Shown here: positions 31,548 through 42,280 of the stretch, piece after piece | Layout of the letters: each line of letters starts with the position of its first letter | Numbering within the stretch: the first letter of the stretch is position 1 | NCBI GenBank assembly: GCA_015832175.1 | Contig: WJXW01000006.1 | Span: 186,001 to 250,000 of the forward strand | Length of the DNA: 64,000 bases | Reading direction: 5' to 3' | DNA from: Paraphaeosphaeria minitans | Lineage: Eukaryota; Ascomycota; Dothideomycetes; Pleosporales; Didymosphaeriaceae | Translations under genes and position numbers: made by a program | The notes under the pieces: model-generated | Told to the model about the DNA's origin: nothing | The model's input: the letters and a program-made list of their open reading frames with translations, nothing else | The model's database searches: none

Positions 31548-33360
31548 TTATGCCTCACTGATGATCTGTTGCCCTTTCACGGATTTCCACTCTACAAACC
31601 ACGAAGCCACAAAAGCAAAAGCCGAGACTCCAAGGGCACAGTACCACACGTTAACAATGCCTTCGTTGTACGCAGCGTGAAAGACAGGTAACTTGTCTGT
31701 CGGTATCAACTTCGCCAAGTCTGTCGCTCCAGCATGCGCGATCGCTGACAGGTCCAGTCCAGGGATCTTCTGGGCAAGTTGCGATCGAAGCGTGCTGGAC
31801 AAGATGGTCTGGCAGATGCTGACGAAGATGGTACCGCCGACGAAATTGCCAAAATTGATGATCGTGATGCCAATGGGGATATCTTCCCGTGACAGGACGG
31901 TTTGAGCTGCATTGTTACATTGCGCGAGGCTCATACCCATGCCGGCACCTACGAGAACCTAATGTGGGTTAGTTACGATCACCTCGAAGATGATAAGCTC
32001 GATGCAACTACTCACCTGGTAGCCAATTGACTCGGCTGTGCTGGTGTCCACTCGAAAGGTGGTGAGGAGACCACAGCCGAGCGTGAGCAAAGCTGTCCCG
32101 GCGATCAACCAGGGTGTGTAGTAACCTTGCCACGAAACGAAGGCACCAGACCCGATGACGAAAAACACTGTAGCGAGGAAGTACGGAAGCATGCGTACAC
32201 CCGCATCGACGGCAGAGAGTCCTTTAATAGCCTGATACCAGATGGGCAGGTAGAAAGTCACCACAATCAGCGTGGAGCCGAAGCCTAGCGACACTGCAGT
32301 CCCGGCTGCAATACTCCTCTTGCGCAAGATCCTCGGCGGCAATGTTCCGTTGTCCCCGATCCAGATCTGCGAAGCTATGAATGCAATTATGAGCACGATG
32401 CCAACGATGAGCGTGCTGAGGACTCGAGTCGCCCTCCAGCTCGAGTCGACACTACCCCACTGGAGTGCGAGCAAAAGCAATATAAGCCCTGGTGTGAGGA
32501 GTGCGATCCCGACGGGGTCGTATGCCTTCAGTTTGTCCAGGAATGGTTTGTCCGAATGGTCTTTCGCCGGTGGGTTGTTGGGCACAAGGATTATCAGTAC
32601 AACAAGTGCTAATCCTCCGATCGGACCATTGATCCAGAAACACCATCGCCAGGATACCTTGGATGCGAAGACGCCTCCGAGGAGAGGTCCGACGACGGAA
32701 GCCAGACCAAATGTCGCGCCGATAAAGCCCATATATTTCGGCCTTTTCTCCAGCGGCAAGAGGTCGGACAGGATCACGTTCGCTCCAGTGATATTTCCCG
32801 CGCTGCCGATGCCGGCGATGGCCCGCCCGATGATGAAGGCCGTGGAATTGGGGGCGGCGGCGCAGACGATGGAACCGATTTCGAATATAAATATGAGGGC
32901 AATGAAGGCCCATTTGGCGGGGAAGAAGGTCTACAATCCCTGTCAGCCCGCTCCGGCGTGAGAAGAGAGATAAGCTCACGTATAATTTGCCAATAGGCAG
33001 TTGTAATGCAGCAAAGGTAAGCAGATACGCGCTCTCATACCACGAGATGTCATTGAAAGACTGGAAATCGTTCGAAATTGCAGGGATTGCGACCCCGATG
33101 ATGGTTCGATCCTGATGTAGGCACGGTTAGTTACTTCATTGTGCATTGGAAGAGAAACGTACCAGGGCCGTGAGAAAGACCGCCAGACATAATGAAAAGA
33201 CGACCGGCAGGATAACCTTGGGGTGGGATCTCGGAACTTGTTCTGGTGTCGCTTTTGACTCAGTCTTGAGGTTGAATTCCTCAAGTCTTAACGGAACACT
33301 GCTGGCCTCCGAAGCTGCTGTGTTTAGACGCTGGGATGGGTTAAACTTGAACAAAGGCAT
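31548..33360 (-). CDS. MFS drug:H+ antiporter, DHA2 (14-TM) family
   Basis: Plasma-membrane efflux permease of 551 residues from four exons: 33163-33360, 32980-33111, 32016-32930, 31548-31958. A polar N-terminus precedes TM1 ([18 protein letters not shown]). The exon 1/2 join restores the DHA2 motif LDRTII, followed by AIPAISNDF and [12 protein letters not shown]. Motif A-like text is [19 protein letters not shown], and motif C is around [14 protein letters not shown], then [14 protein letters not shown]. About 14 hydrophobic helices are visible. The C-terminus is short and charged. It is divergent to a Zn2Cys6 regulator with 284 bp between starts, a common layout for an exporter and its own activator. 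The substrate is unknown. No biosynthetic backbone gene is adjacent. Confidence 0.92.
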
Positions 33361-33644
33361 CTTGGGGGTTGTGTGAGCGTGAAACTACTCAACATAGCTT
33401 GGGGCTCAAGATCATTAAGTACATGATTTTTTTGGTTTATCGTCATGTCATGTATGTCAGAAAGGGTGTCGCTGAGCGAATAGTGTCGATCGCTTCGGTT
33501 CGGTACCGAACTCAGCTCGGCTTTTAACCCGAACTACGCTAAATGTCACCACAACCTTTACATGCACTCCAGCACCTCATCATATCTTTTGACAACCGCA
33601 GGAGCACCAGGACTTCCGCGTTACTCGCTTGACAGTATGTTACC
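33361..33644. promoter_or_regulatory. Divergent promoter, MFS exporter and Zn2Cys6 regulator
   Basis: Near 33500 there is cttcggttcggtaccgaac, an inverted ggttcggtaccgaac palindrome (arms ttcggt/accgaa). This is a plausible binding site for a dimeric Zn2Cys6 factor, though its ends are not CGG triplets. Regulation by the neighbour is an inference. Confidence 0.5.
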
Positions 33645-35804
33645 ATGCCTTCGGGCAAGAAGTCAGTCAGCTGCCTACCATGTTCAAAGCGGAAAGTAAA
33701 GTGCGATAAGGTCCAACCATGTTGCCACTGCAGGCGAAGAAAGCAAGACACATGCGTATTCCCAGAGTCGATTGGAGCCACGGATCATTCTTCCCGTGCA
33801 AGTAGTGAGCGAATTGTGAAGCTGGAGCAGTACATCCGAAGCCTCGGCGGTGACCCCCAGTACGCCGATGAAGCACGGAGCCGGAAAGGCTCCGAAGGTC
33901 GAACGCCGAGCCAGGCCAGAGGAGCAGCTGCAAACAGCCCAAATGACTTGACGTCTACATCAGTGTCTCTCAATGAAGAGTCATCCCCCGGAAGAAAGGT
34001 CCTCCGAGGCGTTCCGGGCGAATCTGAACTACTGTCCCACGGGGATGGTGTAACCTACATTGAAACGCAAGTATCTTGCTGTGTGCCCATGTCCTTGCGC
34101 CGCTGCTGATTTTATAACTTAGGCCCATGTGGTACAGCTGGAAAGGTCAAGATAACCCAACGAGTCATCATCGACCGAGCACCGAGGTTTCCAATACCCA
34201 CAACTTGCCAACAATACTGAACCAAAGTCATACGCTGTACACAGAGGGTTGCTTCTCCCCTCTTCCTCCATCAGTTCACTTGGGCACATTATGGCCTATT
34301 TTCCTGAAGAACGTTCATCCACTGATTAAGATTTTCTTCGACTGGGAGATAGCACCTGTTGTCCAGAAGGTCCAGGCATCTGCGTCTACGTTGTCCATCG
34401 AGGAGGAAGCACTCGTGAATGGAATAAGATTCGTTGCCGCGTTGACCCTGACCCAGGAAGAGTGCCAAAGCATCCTATCCGAGTCCAAGCATAAACTACT
34501 GCAACAATGCCAGAAGAGCACGGAGTATGTCTTGACGAATGCCGAGTATTCGGAGACGACCGATAAGCGGGTACTACAGAGCTTCATACTGTACATCGTG
34601 GGTCTCAACATATGGTGTTTGTGCGCTACGTCCTAATCTATTATCAAACAGTTAGCCATGCGCGACCGGACACGGCCTTCCGCCATATATCCACTCATGG
34701 GCATTGCCACGCGTGTGGCTGAACGGATGGGCCTTCACCGTGACGGGACAACGTTCGGACTGAGTGCCCTACGGAGCGAAGAACGTCGGCGCACTTGGTG
34801 GGCACTACAGTTTATGGAACTGGCTACCGCACGACTGGTGGGCACCCTCAGCTTGACCATCTTCGCCACCTGGGACACCAAGACACCTTCGAACCTGGAA
34901 GATGACGACTTCAACCCAACAACGGAAGTCATGCCAGTCGAAAGGAAAGGTCTCACCAGCATATCACCGTGTCTGTGGAGATACAGCATCCTGCAACGAC
35001 GGCGCAACCTGCTAGGCAAGAACAACGCTGGAGACTTGTCGTGGATGCTCTCTCCGCATCTGTCGCTCGTAGAGAAGGACGCCAAGATTGACGAGCTCGA
35101 GAACATTTTGGCAGACAAGTTCCTGCGGCATTGCGAGCTTGTCAATCCGTTGCATGTCCACATACAGATCGGGGTCCGACAGTTCGTTCTTGCAGCCCGC
35201 AGCAACGTACGACAACCGACGCTCGTGAACGCGAAGATATCCGAATTACTTCCCCACGTGCGCGACGATCTTTTGACGATTTCCAAAAAGAGCTTGGAAT
35301 ACTTTGTCATGGGCCAGACGACCCCGTCCATAGCGGGTTTCAAGTGGGGGAACTCCATCTGGTTCCAGACCCCGTCTTGTCAGTCGTTCGATACCGCGCA
35401 TGGTCACCTTGCTAATGCAGTCAGTCGTGTACATCATTCTTGAAGCGCATCATAGATCTGGCGAGCCCGAGGTTGCCGACCTGTGGGACCTCATCCGCCG
35501 CGTGTACGAGAACCACCCTGACCTGATGACTGCTGTCACTCGCCCCGAGGTCGATTTCCTGGCACGCATTACCGTCGCAGCATGGCAGAAGGACGACCTT
35601 GGGATGCGGCAGCATAGGCCGGACGTGGTTGCGACGGAGACCCCCGAGTGGATCCGGCAGCTGTGTCACAACTTCAACTTGCCGGTGATCGACCCTTCCA
35701 CGACGACTGAAGAGTATGCGCAGTCTCTCAATGGTGACCTCTTGCCGCCGGATTTCGACTTTGACATTGTTGACTGGTCGGCCTGGGATGCTTTGCATTA
35801 TTAG
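33645..35804 (+). CDS. Zn(II)2Cys6 fungal transcription factor
   Basis: 667-residue nuclear regulator. Exons: 33645-34066, 34123-34597, 34652-35378, 35425-35804. The binuclear zinc cluster is at the N-terminus (CLPCSKRKVKCD, then CCHCRRRKQDTCVFP; six Cys spaced as in Gal4). A short coiled coil follows (IVKLEQYIRSLGG). The fungal-specific middle homology region includes FLKNVHPLIKIFFDWE, the motif PLMGIATRVAERMGLHRDG and SEERRRTWWALQFME. The C-terminus ends in an acidic DFDFDIVDWSAWDALHY, a likely activation segment. Intron 1 needs a GC donor (34067). Intron 3 (46 nt) rejoins TPS to FVYIILEAHH. The divergent MFS exporter is the obvious candidate target. Confidence 0.9.
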
Positions 35805-35813
35805 GCTAGACAT

Positions 35814-35970
35814 GAGGCTTTATTGGGTGTCGGGCTGTTATTTTTGGAAGGCATTGGAGGCTTTACTGGGTGTCGGGCTGTTAGTTTTGGAAGGCATTGG
35901 AGGCTTTACTGGGTGTCGGGCTGATAGTTTCGGAAGGTATCGGAGACTTCGCTGGCTGTCGGGCTGTTGG
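35814..35970. repeat. 43-bp tandem repeat, about 3.7 copies
   Basis: Units start at 35814, 35857, 35900 and 35943 (partial), with shared core tgggtgtcgggctgttag and increasing divergence rightward. It begins 9 bp after the transcription-factor stop codon, so it lies in that gene's 3' UTR or terminator region. Confidence 0.85.
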
Positions 35971-36976
35971 ATTTCACATTATCACAAACGCGCGGCTTGC
36001 TTAGCAGCGTAAATTAGGAAGAGCTCGAAGACAAAGACGTGGAAAGAGAAAACATTGGAGACTACCTTCTAGATCCTTGTCGTCCAAGTCAAGGAGACAA
36101 GCTTGATCATGCGGTTCAGCGCTGCAGATGCAAAAGAACAAAGATGACCGATGCCATTACACCTTGAATGTCTCAATCACAGTGCAGCTCGAACATGTAG
36201 AAAGTGGTGGTGGCAGTGGTGGACCACGATATATGATGTCATCACAGGTTCGCATCGACGCTAATGCAGGCTGGAGGCTCGCTTAGCATAGCTCGTGATT
36301 CGTCCAATGACGACGTGGCCTGCTGGAATAAGCTCGGCGCTTCCCAGAGCGAATTTGGTTGCGCGGCGATCGACAAGAACTGCCGTTCCCCGAAGGTTGG
36401 GTCTCACATCTCGGAATGCCTCAGCCGGCCCATGTCGTATGTGCCCACGCACATGTTCTGCCTCTGCGATCGGCTGTCCCGCTGTCCCGCTGTCTCTACC
36501 GCTGTGCTGCGACTGCGTGCTCCCCCTCAGCGGGGAAAGTGGAGTTCTGTGGGAGGCGTTGCCGTGCTGAAACTCGGCCAATTGGTCCGGGAATCACTCT
36601 GCAGCGCAGTGCGCAATCACCTCCCTCGTCTGGCACACGTACCTACTCGGCGTTGTTGCACTTCCCTGCATCGTCGGCGCTTGTATGCATGGTCTTTGCC
36701 TGCCGAGCCTATCGATAATGATCCTCGAGCGCCCGTATTGAGTGGGCTGGGGGCGGATGCCAGGGCAACAATTGATTGATCTACGCGGCCGGGTGTGCGC
36801 CATCTAACGGTATCGTAAGCGGTTCTTTCGGTAGAGGTGGTTTATTGATGACTAGGGATTATCCATCGTATTAGTGATGGCCAGGGACTAGGTATCTATC
36901 GTGTTAGCTGCGCGCATGTATCTATCGTGTGGTCCGATGGCGGAATGACTATGCTGCAGATGATAGTCGTGGGCCT
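35971..36976. other. Intergenic, no gene seen
   Basis: Low-confidence short frames on both strands with no family text. Confidence 0.35.
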
Positions 36977-37310
36977 GAGGATGTCGCCCGAGGATGCGTT
37001 TGATTGTTGCCCGAGGATGCGTTTGATTGTTGCCCGAGGATGCGTTTGATTGTTGCCCGAGGATGCAGATGATGGTCGTCCGAGGATGCAGATGATGGTC
37101 GTCCGAGGATGCAGATGATGGTCGTCCGAGGATGCAGATGATGGCCGTCCGAGGATGCAGATGATGGCCGTCCGAGGATGCAGATGATGGCCGTCCGAGG
37201 ATGCAGATGATGGCCGTCCGAGGATGCAGATGATGGCCGTCCGAGGATGCAGATGATGGCCGTCTGAGGATGCAGATGATGGTCGTCCGAGGATGCAGGA
37301 TGCAGATGCC
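36977..37310. repeat. 23-bp minisatellite, about 14 copies
   Basis: The core gaggatgcagatgatgg is followed by a variable 6-nt tail (tcgtcc or ccgtcc). The three leftmost full copies carry gaggatgcgtttgattg instead. Because 23 is not divisible by 3, successive copies shift frame; at least two minus-strand frames stay open right across, producing artefactual long frames. Confidence 0.9.
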
Positions 37311-37912
37311 TTGACCAGTGTGCGGACTGCGGGTGGGTGCCAGGGAAGTGGCAAGACCATGACGAGTGGACTGGGGACTGTTTCTCACCTGGCCATGCCG
37401 CAGCCGGAGGCCTTTGCTAGGTACGACGTGGGCTGCCATCCGCAGACGACGAGAATGCGAGCAGGAATTAGAATCACACAACTTGCAAGCGACGAGGCTG
37501 TACTGTGTACGCGCCCAGAATCCAGATGCGCATGCTGTCTGACATCTGTACCTATCGTCGTGACCGCGAGCCTTGTCAGCTTTGGCCGGTGCAGGCAGTG
37601 CTCCGCGCTTGCCCAGTTCCCTGCCGCCCCCCGGGCCCCCCCCCCAGCATCAAACTATCAAGAGCGCCCACTTGCCCCCGTCACCCTGCTCCGCTGCTTT
37701 CCTTCCTTCGTAGCTGTGCTGCTCCACCCACTCCCCCCGCGCCGCCTTCGCCGTGCGACTTTCATCTGCCCTCCATGTGCGTCTGTTGAGTTAACTTCGG
37801 CTTACTTTCCTCGCCTGCATCGCTTTCGTCACTCCTTTGTCCGCCTGCAGCCACGGGCTAGTTCCTCCGCCCAAAGCATCTGGTCGAGCTAGAGCCTCAC
37901 CACACGTCAATC
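37311..37912. promoter_or_regulatory. Upstream region of SEC2, pyrimidine-rich leader
   Basis: Strongly C/T-rich from about 37610 to 37880 (cccccgggccccccccc, ccgcgccgcc), typical of fungal promoters and leaders just before the ATG. Confidence 0.4.
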
Positions 37913-40155
37913 ATGGCTGAGTACGTAGTCCCACAGCGTCCGCAGTGAAACCTGCATTCTTCCGAGAAGAATGCCACCCCGCATGCCTGGTTTCGCAGCC
38001 TTGTAGCCATCGTACCGCTCACACTTTGCTTGGTTAGGTTCATCCACATTGCCCCGTGGGTGCACACGGGAGCCAACTCTGGTACCGTAACGCCCTCCCG
38101 CCTCCACTCCCAGATGCGGACCCTAAGCCCGCCGGCGAACAAAACCGTCACAAAATCTGTGTCCTCGCCTCAACTGAAGAAGTTCGCCCATCCTATGCTC
38201 GAGCGCTCCGACAGTGAAGCTCTCAACACGATTCCAGACCCTCGTGCGGCTACCCCACAACCCACCTTCACGCGCAACAACTCGACCGACTCCACCATGC
38301 ATCCCGACCTGAGCCAGGAAGTCGCAACCCTCAGTACGAAGCTGATCGATGCCATCAACCACCAAACTAAGCTGGACGACAGCCTGCAGCAAACGCGCCA
38401 TGAGCTGGAGACGGCACGGACAAGGTTGGCCCTGCTGGAGCTGCAGGTCAAGGTCCACGAGCAAAAGGTCTCTCAAGGCCTGCTGGTAGAGAAGGAGGTC
38501 TACGACAAAATGGAGAAGCAATTGTCAAGCGACCTGAACGAGGAGACGCGGCGGCGCAGAGACGCAGAAAAGGCGAAGAAGAAGACTGACAACGAGGTCG
38601 AGACATTGACCACGGCACTCTTTGAGGAAGCCAATGGGGTACGTTTTAGCACGTAATCTTCGTCCTGAGGGGGAGCTTACCTTGAGTGCAGATGGTAGCA
38701 GCCGCACGAAAAGAAACCGAGGCGTCCGAGAAACGCAACGACCAGCTCAAGCAACAGCTCAACGATGCAGAAACACTCCAAGCCAACATGCAAGAGCAAC
38801 TGCAGGATCTCAAGGGTGTTTTGGAAAAAATGAGCGCACACGGCGATGACGAGAGCAATACCCTGGCGACAACCACCGCGCCCTCCACTCCTGGAATTAC
38901 TCCCGCGGACAAGATGAGCAAAATGTTCGAGACAAATGGCCAAACGCCAAACACGCCTGGTTACGACGAAATCTCCCCCAACCATCCTCTACACTTCACG
39001 CACCTCATCCACCCTGTTCTCCGATCTGATCTTACATCTATCAAAGAATTCGAAGAAATGCTCAAGGTCAGCTCTCGATCTGCCCCCAGCAGCCGTGTCT
39101 CGAGTGGCAATTACGGCAGTCTCAACGTTCTAGGGTTAGGAAATTTCACAAACAGCTCTACCAGTTCTCTACCCATAGCGAAATCGCCCAACTCTGTAGG
39201 CACAAATTCGCCGCGTGAATCTCTTGCCGGGGCAGCCAATCTCAAAGACGAGCGATTCTACAAGCGATCTTTGTCCGAGGATATCGAGCCAACCTTGCGT
39301 CTGGATATCGCACCTGGACTCTCTTGGATGGCTCGCCGCACGGTTCTCAACAGTATTACATCCGGTTCGCTCGTGGTTGAGCCGGCTCCTCCACCACCCA
39401 AATTTCGGGGCGCAATCTTCCCTTGCTCACTTTGTGGCGAGGTCAGGAAAGGCGACGAGTATGCTAGGAATTTCAGGTTTAAGTCCTCCGAGACAGACGA
39501 CACGCGGCATCCTTTGTGCGATTGGTGTCTCGGAAGGGTTCGGAGCACCTGCGACTACATCAGCTTCCTGCGAATGGTTGCTGCGGGACACTGGAGAGCA
39601 GAGACCGAGGACGAAAAGAAGGCAACTTGGGAGGAGAGTGTCCGTCTACGAGAGCGTATGTTCTGGTCACGGATCGGCGGCGGTGTGATACCAGCATTTG
39701 CCGCGAGTCGGGACAGTCCGCGGAGCCCGGCATTTGCGAACGGAACTGATAACCGGGATGCAATTAGAAAGAGCGAGGAGAGCCAGCTTTCCAACAAGCC
39801 TTTGGACTCTGCAGTCGACATGACGGAACCAACAGACGTAACACGAAGGAGCGAGGATGATCCATTTCTTGAGTCAAAGGACGAAGAAGAGGTTAAAAGA
39901 GTGTCAATTGGCAAAACAATCATTTTCACTGAGCCCCCGCCAGTTGAGTCTTTGACGGAAGACGAAGAGAAGAAAATCGAAGAAGAGGCAGAGGCCCAGC
40001 TTCACGAAGAAGTAGTTAAGTCTATGAGTGCCAAGGCGGCAGAGAGCGAGCCGCAACAACAGCAACGGCCGTTTTCGATGCCACCCTCCTCTGAACCCTC
40101 GTCAAAAAAGAAGGATGAGCGACTCAGCTTGACCATTCCTGGATCGTTCGAATAG
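37913..40155 (+). CDS. SEC2: Sec2/Rabin8-type Rab GEF
   Basis: Guanine-nucleotide exchange factor for the exocytic Rab Sec4, acting on secretory vesicles. Exons 37913-37920, 38038-38638 and 38692-40155 give 690 residues. The first coding exon is only 8 nt (ATG GCT GA); it is needed because the next exon has no suitable ATG and an upstream stop. The Sec2 coiled coil spans about residues 95-260, including the GEF signature ALFEEANGMVAAARKE built across intron 2. The C-terminal part has a Cys-rich motif (FPCSLCGEVRKGDEYARNF, then PLCDWCLGRVRSTCDYISF) that may bind metal, followed by acidic and Ser-rich disorder. Conservation of the coiled coil makes the call firm. Confidence 0.92.
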
Positions 40156-40811
40156 ACTCGATCGGATTCGCGCCACTTCTCGCCCGGTTTTAGCCACGAC
40201 TTGAAAGTTCGTCTATCCACCTTTCACAGCGGATACCTCAGCGAAGCACAAATATTACGTTAATATATATCTCTACCAGCATCCCAGCACATGTCACAGA
40301 GAGGTATCATTCATATTCGACAGTTTCCACGACTCAAAGCATCATTACTCTCTGGTTCCTTGCACATATTCAAAAAGGTCTTGGCTTTCTTCTTCAGCTT
40401 TCGTTTCTGATTTGTACACTACGATCCCAGGAGTCCTTTGGATTGATTCAACATTGGGTCGCTGCGCGCACTTTTCTTTTTACTGTAAGATATTGATAGC
40501 GGGGTTTGGATGAGATGAGCTTTGGGAGTGCATTTCTTTAGGCTAGGGAGAAACCTACAACAGGTATCTTGGGATTGGATGGATGGATTGGTTGGATCCA
40601 TGGATAGAAGGGGTTTGGATCGAAGTGCGAGTAGCAGTTTGTTACGCTATATACTGCTACAGGCTGATAATACATACGCTTAATGACGACCGAATGTGGG
40701 TTCATGTCGCTGTGCATGCTGCGCGCCAAACTTTTGAAATCGATGTCGGGGTATCAACTACTACCATACTCTTGGAATGCTCGTCGTGCTCCTGCCGCTG
40801 CCTCCGTCGAC
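40156..40811. other. Convergent 3' intergenic region
   Basis: Lies between the SEC2 and LRP1 stop codons; AT-rich and without genes. Confidence 0.4.
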
Positions 40812-41729
40812 TCACGCCTTTTTCCCTTTCTTGCTCTTCTTTTTCTCCTTCTGCTCGGCGAAGGTGCCTGACAGGAGCGCGTTGAATGTCTCGCTACGGG
40901 ACCGTGACTCCTCACCGCGCTCGGGAAGGATGAGCTCCTGAGGTCTGTCGGCCTTCGCGGACCTCCTAGTGGCCTTGACGCCGCTTCTTCTGCGCTTGCT
41001 GGACTTCTTGTCCTTCTTCTCCGTCTTGTCCTTCTTGGCCTTTTTGCTGGGCGCGTCGGCAGGAGCAGCATCTTCGCCATAGAAGTCCGCATTCTCACTA
41101 TCGACATGCTCCTCTGAGCTGCCGCCCGCCTGCGCCTCCATCGGGTCCGCAGGCTCCTGCATGACCTCGTCTTCATCGCCGCTGCTGTCGCTCTCCACCG
41201 CCTTCTTCCGCTTCTTCCCCAGCTCCTGCTGCACCTGATCCTCGGCGTCGTCGTCGAATTTCTTGTTCACCTTGTCCGCAATCTGCTTCGCCTTCAGCGC
41301 CGCCCGCGCGCGCTCCTTGGCCAGCCTTTCCGCGCGTTCCTTGTCGTACCGCTCGTTGCCACTCAGCCCGTGCCGGATAAAGCGCGCCGCGGCGTCCTTG
41401 TCCAGCTTCGTGCTGGGTCCCGCCGCGCCCTTGCCCTCGCCGGCTGCCTCTGCAGCAGTCACTTTTCCAAAGTAGGTCTTCAGGCGTGCGAGCTCGGGGA
41501 ATATGCGGTGGGATTTTGCGTCTGCGCCGGAAGCTTGGAGGGCGCTGAAGAGGAGGGATTCCAGGGTGTAGGCGGTGAGGATGTGGAGTTTGGCTTTGTC
41601 GAGGGTGGGGAGGGTGGAGGTGAGGGTGGAGAGTGGGGAGGCGAGGATGGGCGCGAGGGCCTCTTCGAGGTCGTCGATTGTGGTCTCGAGGTCGTCGGTC
41701 AGGTCGGGGAGGTTGGTTTCGGGGTCCAT
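40812..41729 (-). CDS. LRP1: Exosome cofactor Lrp1/Rrp47 (C1D family)
   Basis: Nuclear exosome cofactor that partners Rrp6 in 3'-end processing of rRNA and snoRNA. Single exon of 305 residues from MDPETNLPDLTDDLE. The Sas10/C1D domain covers about residues 10-110 (ETTIDDLEEALAPILA, LDKAKLHILTAYTLESLLFS, PELARLKTYFGKV), then RFIRHGLSGNERYDKERA. The C-terminus is acidic then very Lys-rich (KKAKKDKTEKKDKKSSKRRR), as in Lrp1, where it binds RNA. The frame is open another 122 codons upstream, but the text before MDPET does not resemble the family, so the internal start was chosen. About 550 bp from the divergent reductase gene. Confidence 0.88.
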   Translation of the reverse strand: MDPETNLPDLTDDLETTIDDLEEALAPILASPLSTLTSTLPTLDKAKLHILTAYTLESLLFSALQASGADAKSHRIFPELARLKTYFGKVTAAEAAGEGKGAAGPSTKLDKDAAARFIRHGLSGNERYDKERAERLAKERARAALKAKQIADKVNKKFDDDAEDQVQQELGKKRKKAVESDSSGDEDEVMQEPADPMEAQAGGSSEEHVDSENADFYGEDAAPADAPSKKAKKDKTEKKDKKSSKRRRSGVKATRRSAKADRPQELILPERGEESRSRSETFNALLSGTFAEQKEKKKSKKGKKA

Positions 41730-42280
41730 AGTTGCGGTATGTGTTTGGGTAGTGATGCGGCGGAGTAGAGTGTGATGTGCGCGATGGGTCGGCGCTTTGT
41801 ATGGAGTGAGTTCAACTGCCTCGCAGCGAGTGTATTTGCGATTTGCCGGCGCGTCGTCAGACGTTGTGTCGAGAATTGTAAGTTGCGTGAGCGAGAGACG
41901 CAGCGCAGGAAGTCGCCATGAACTTTCTTTGAGCGGGCGGGCCGAGCTTTTCTCCGCTCCGGCTAGAGCTTCGATCTGGCACGACATCACATCACCGTTT
42001 CTCCCGGCACCTTCCTCCAAGTAATCGCATTCGCCTGACAAGCTTGTACATAGCGTCGCCTTATTCATACATGTAATATAGTTCCAATCTGCCAACCTGT
42101 CTTCCTTTTCGCCGCTTCAATTTCTCCCAAGGCTGCGGCTGCGGATACGCCACATACGAGCGCCATGCAGACCCGGTAGCTATATGGTCGGCCGGGTGGC
42201 CTGTTACCAGACGAGCGGACGTATGAGGAGCTGGCTGGGGCCCGAGAGTATGGAGCCGCAAGCCAAGCAGGGGATCCAGT

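Noticed and set aside
36888..37481. Two long minus-strand frames of about 150-197 codons
   Set aside because: They only follow the 23-bp minisatellite, whose period makes successive frames equivalent.
41730..42095. N-terminal extension of 122 residues on LRP1
   Set aside because: Open but without family similarity; it covers the expected promoter and a better start (MDPET) begins the C1D domain.
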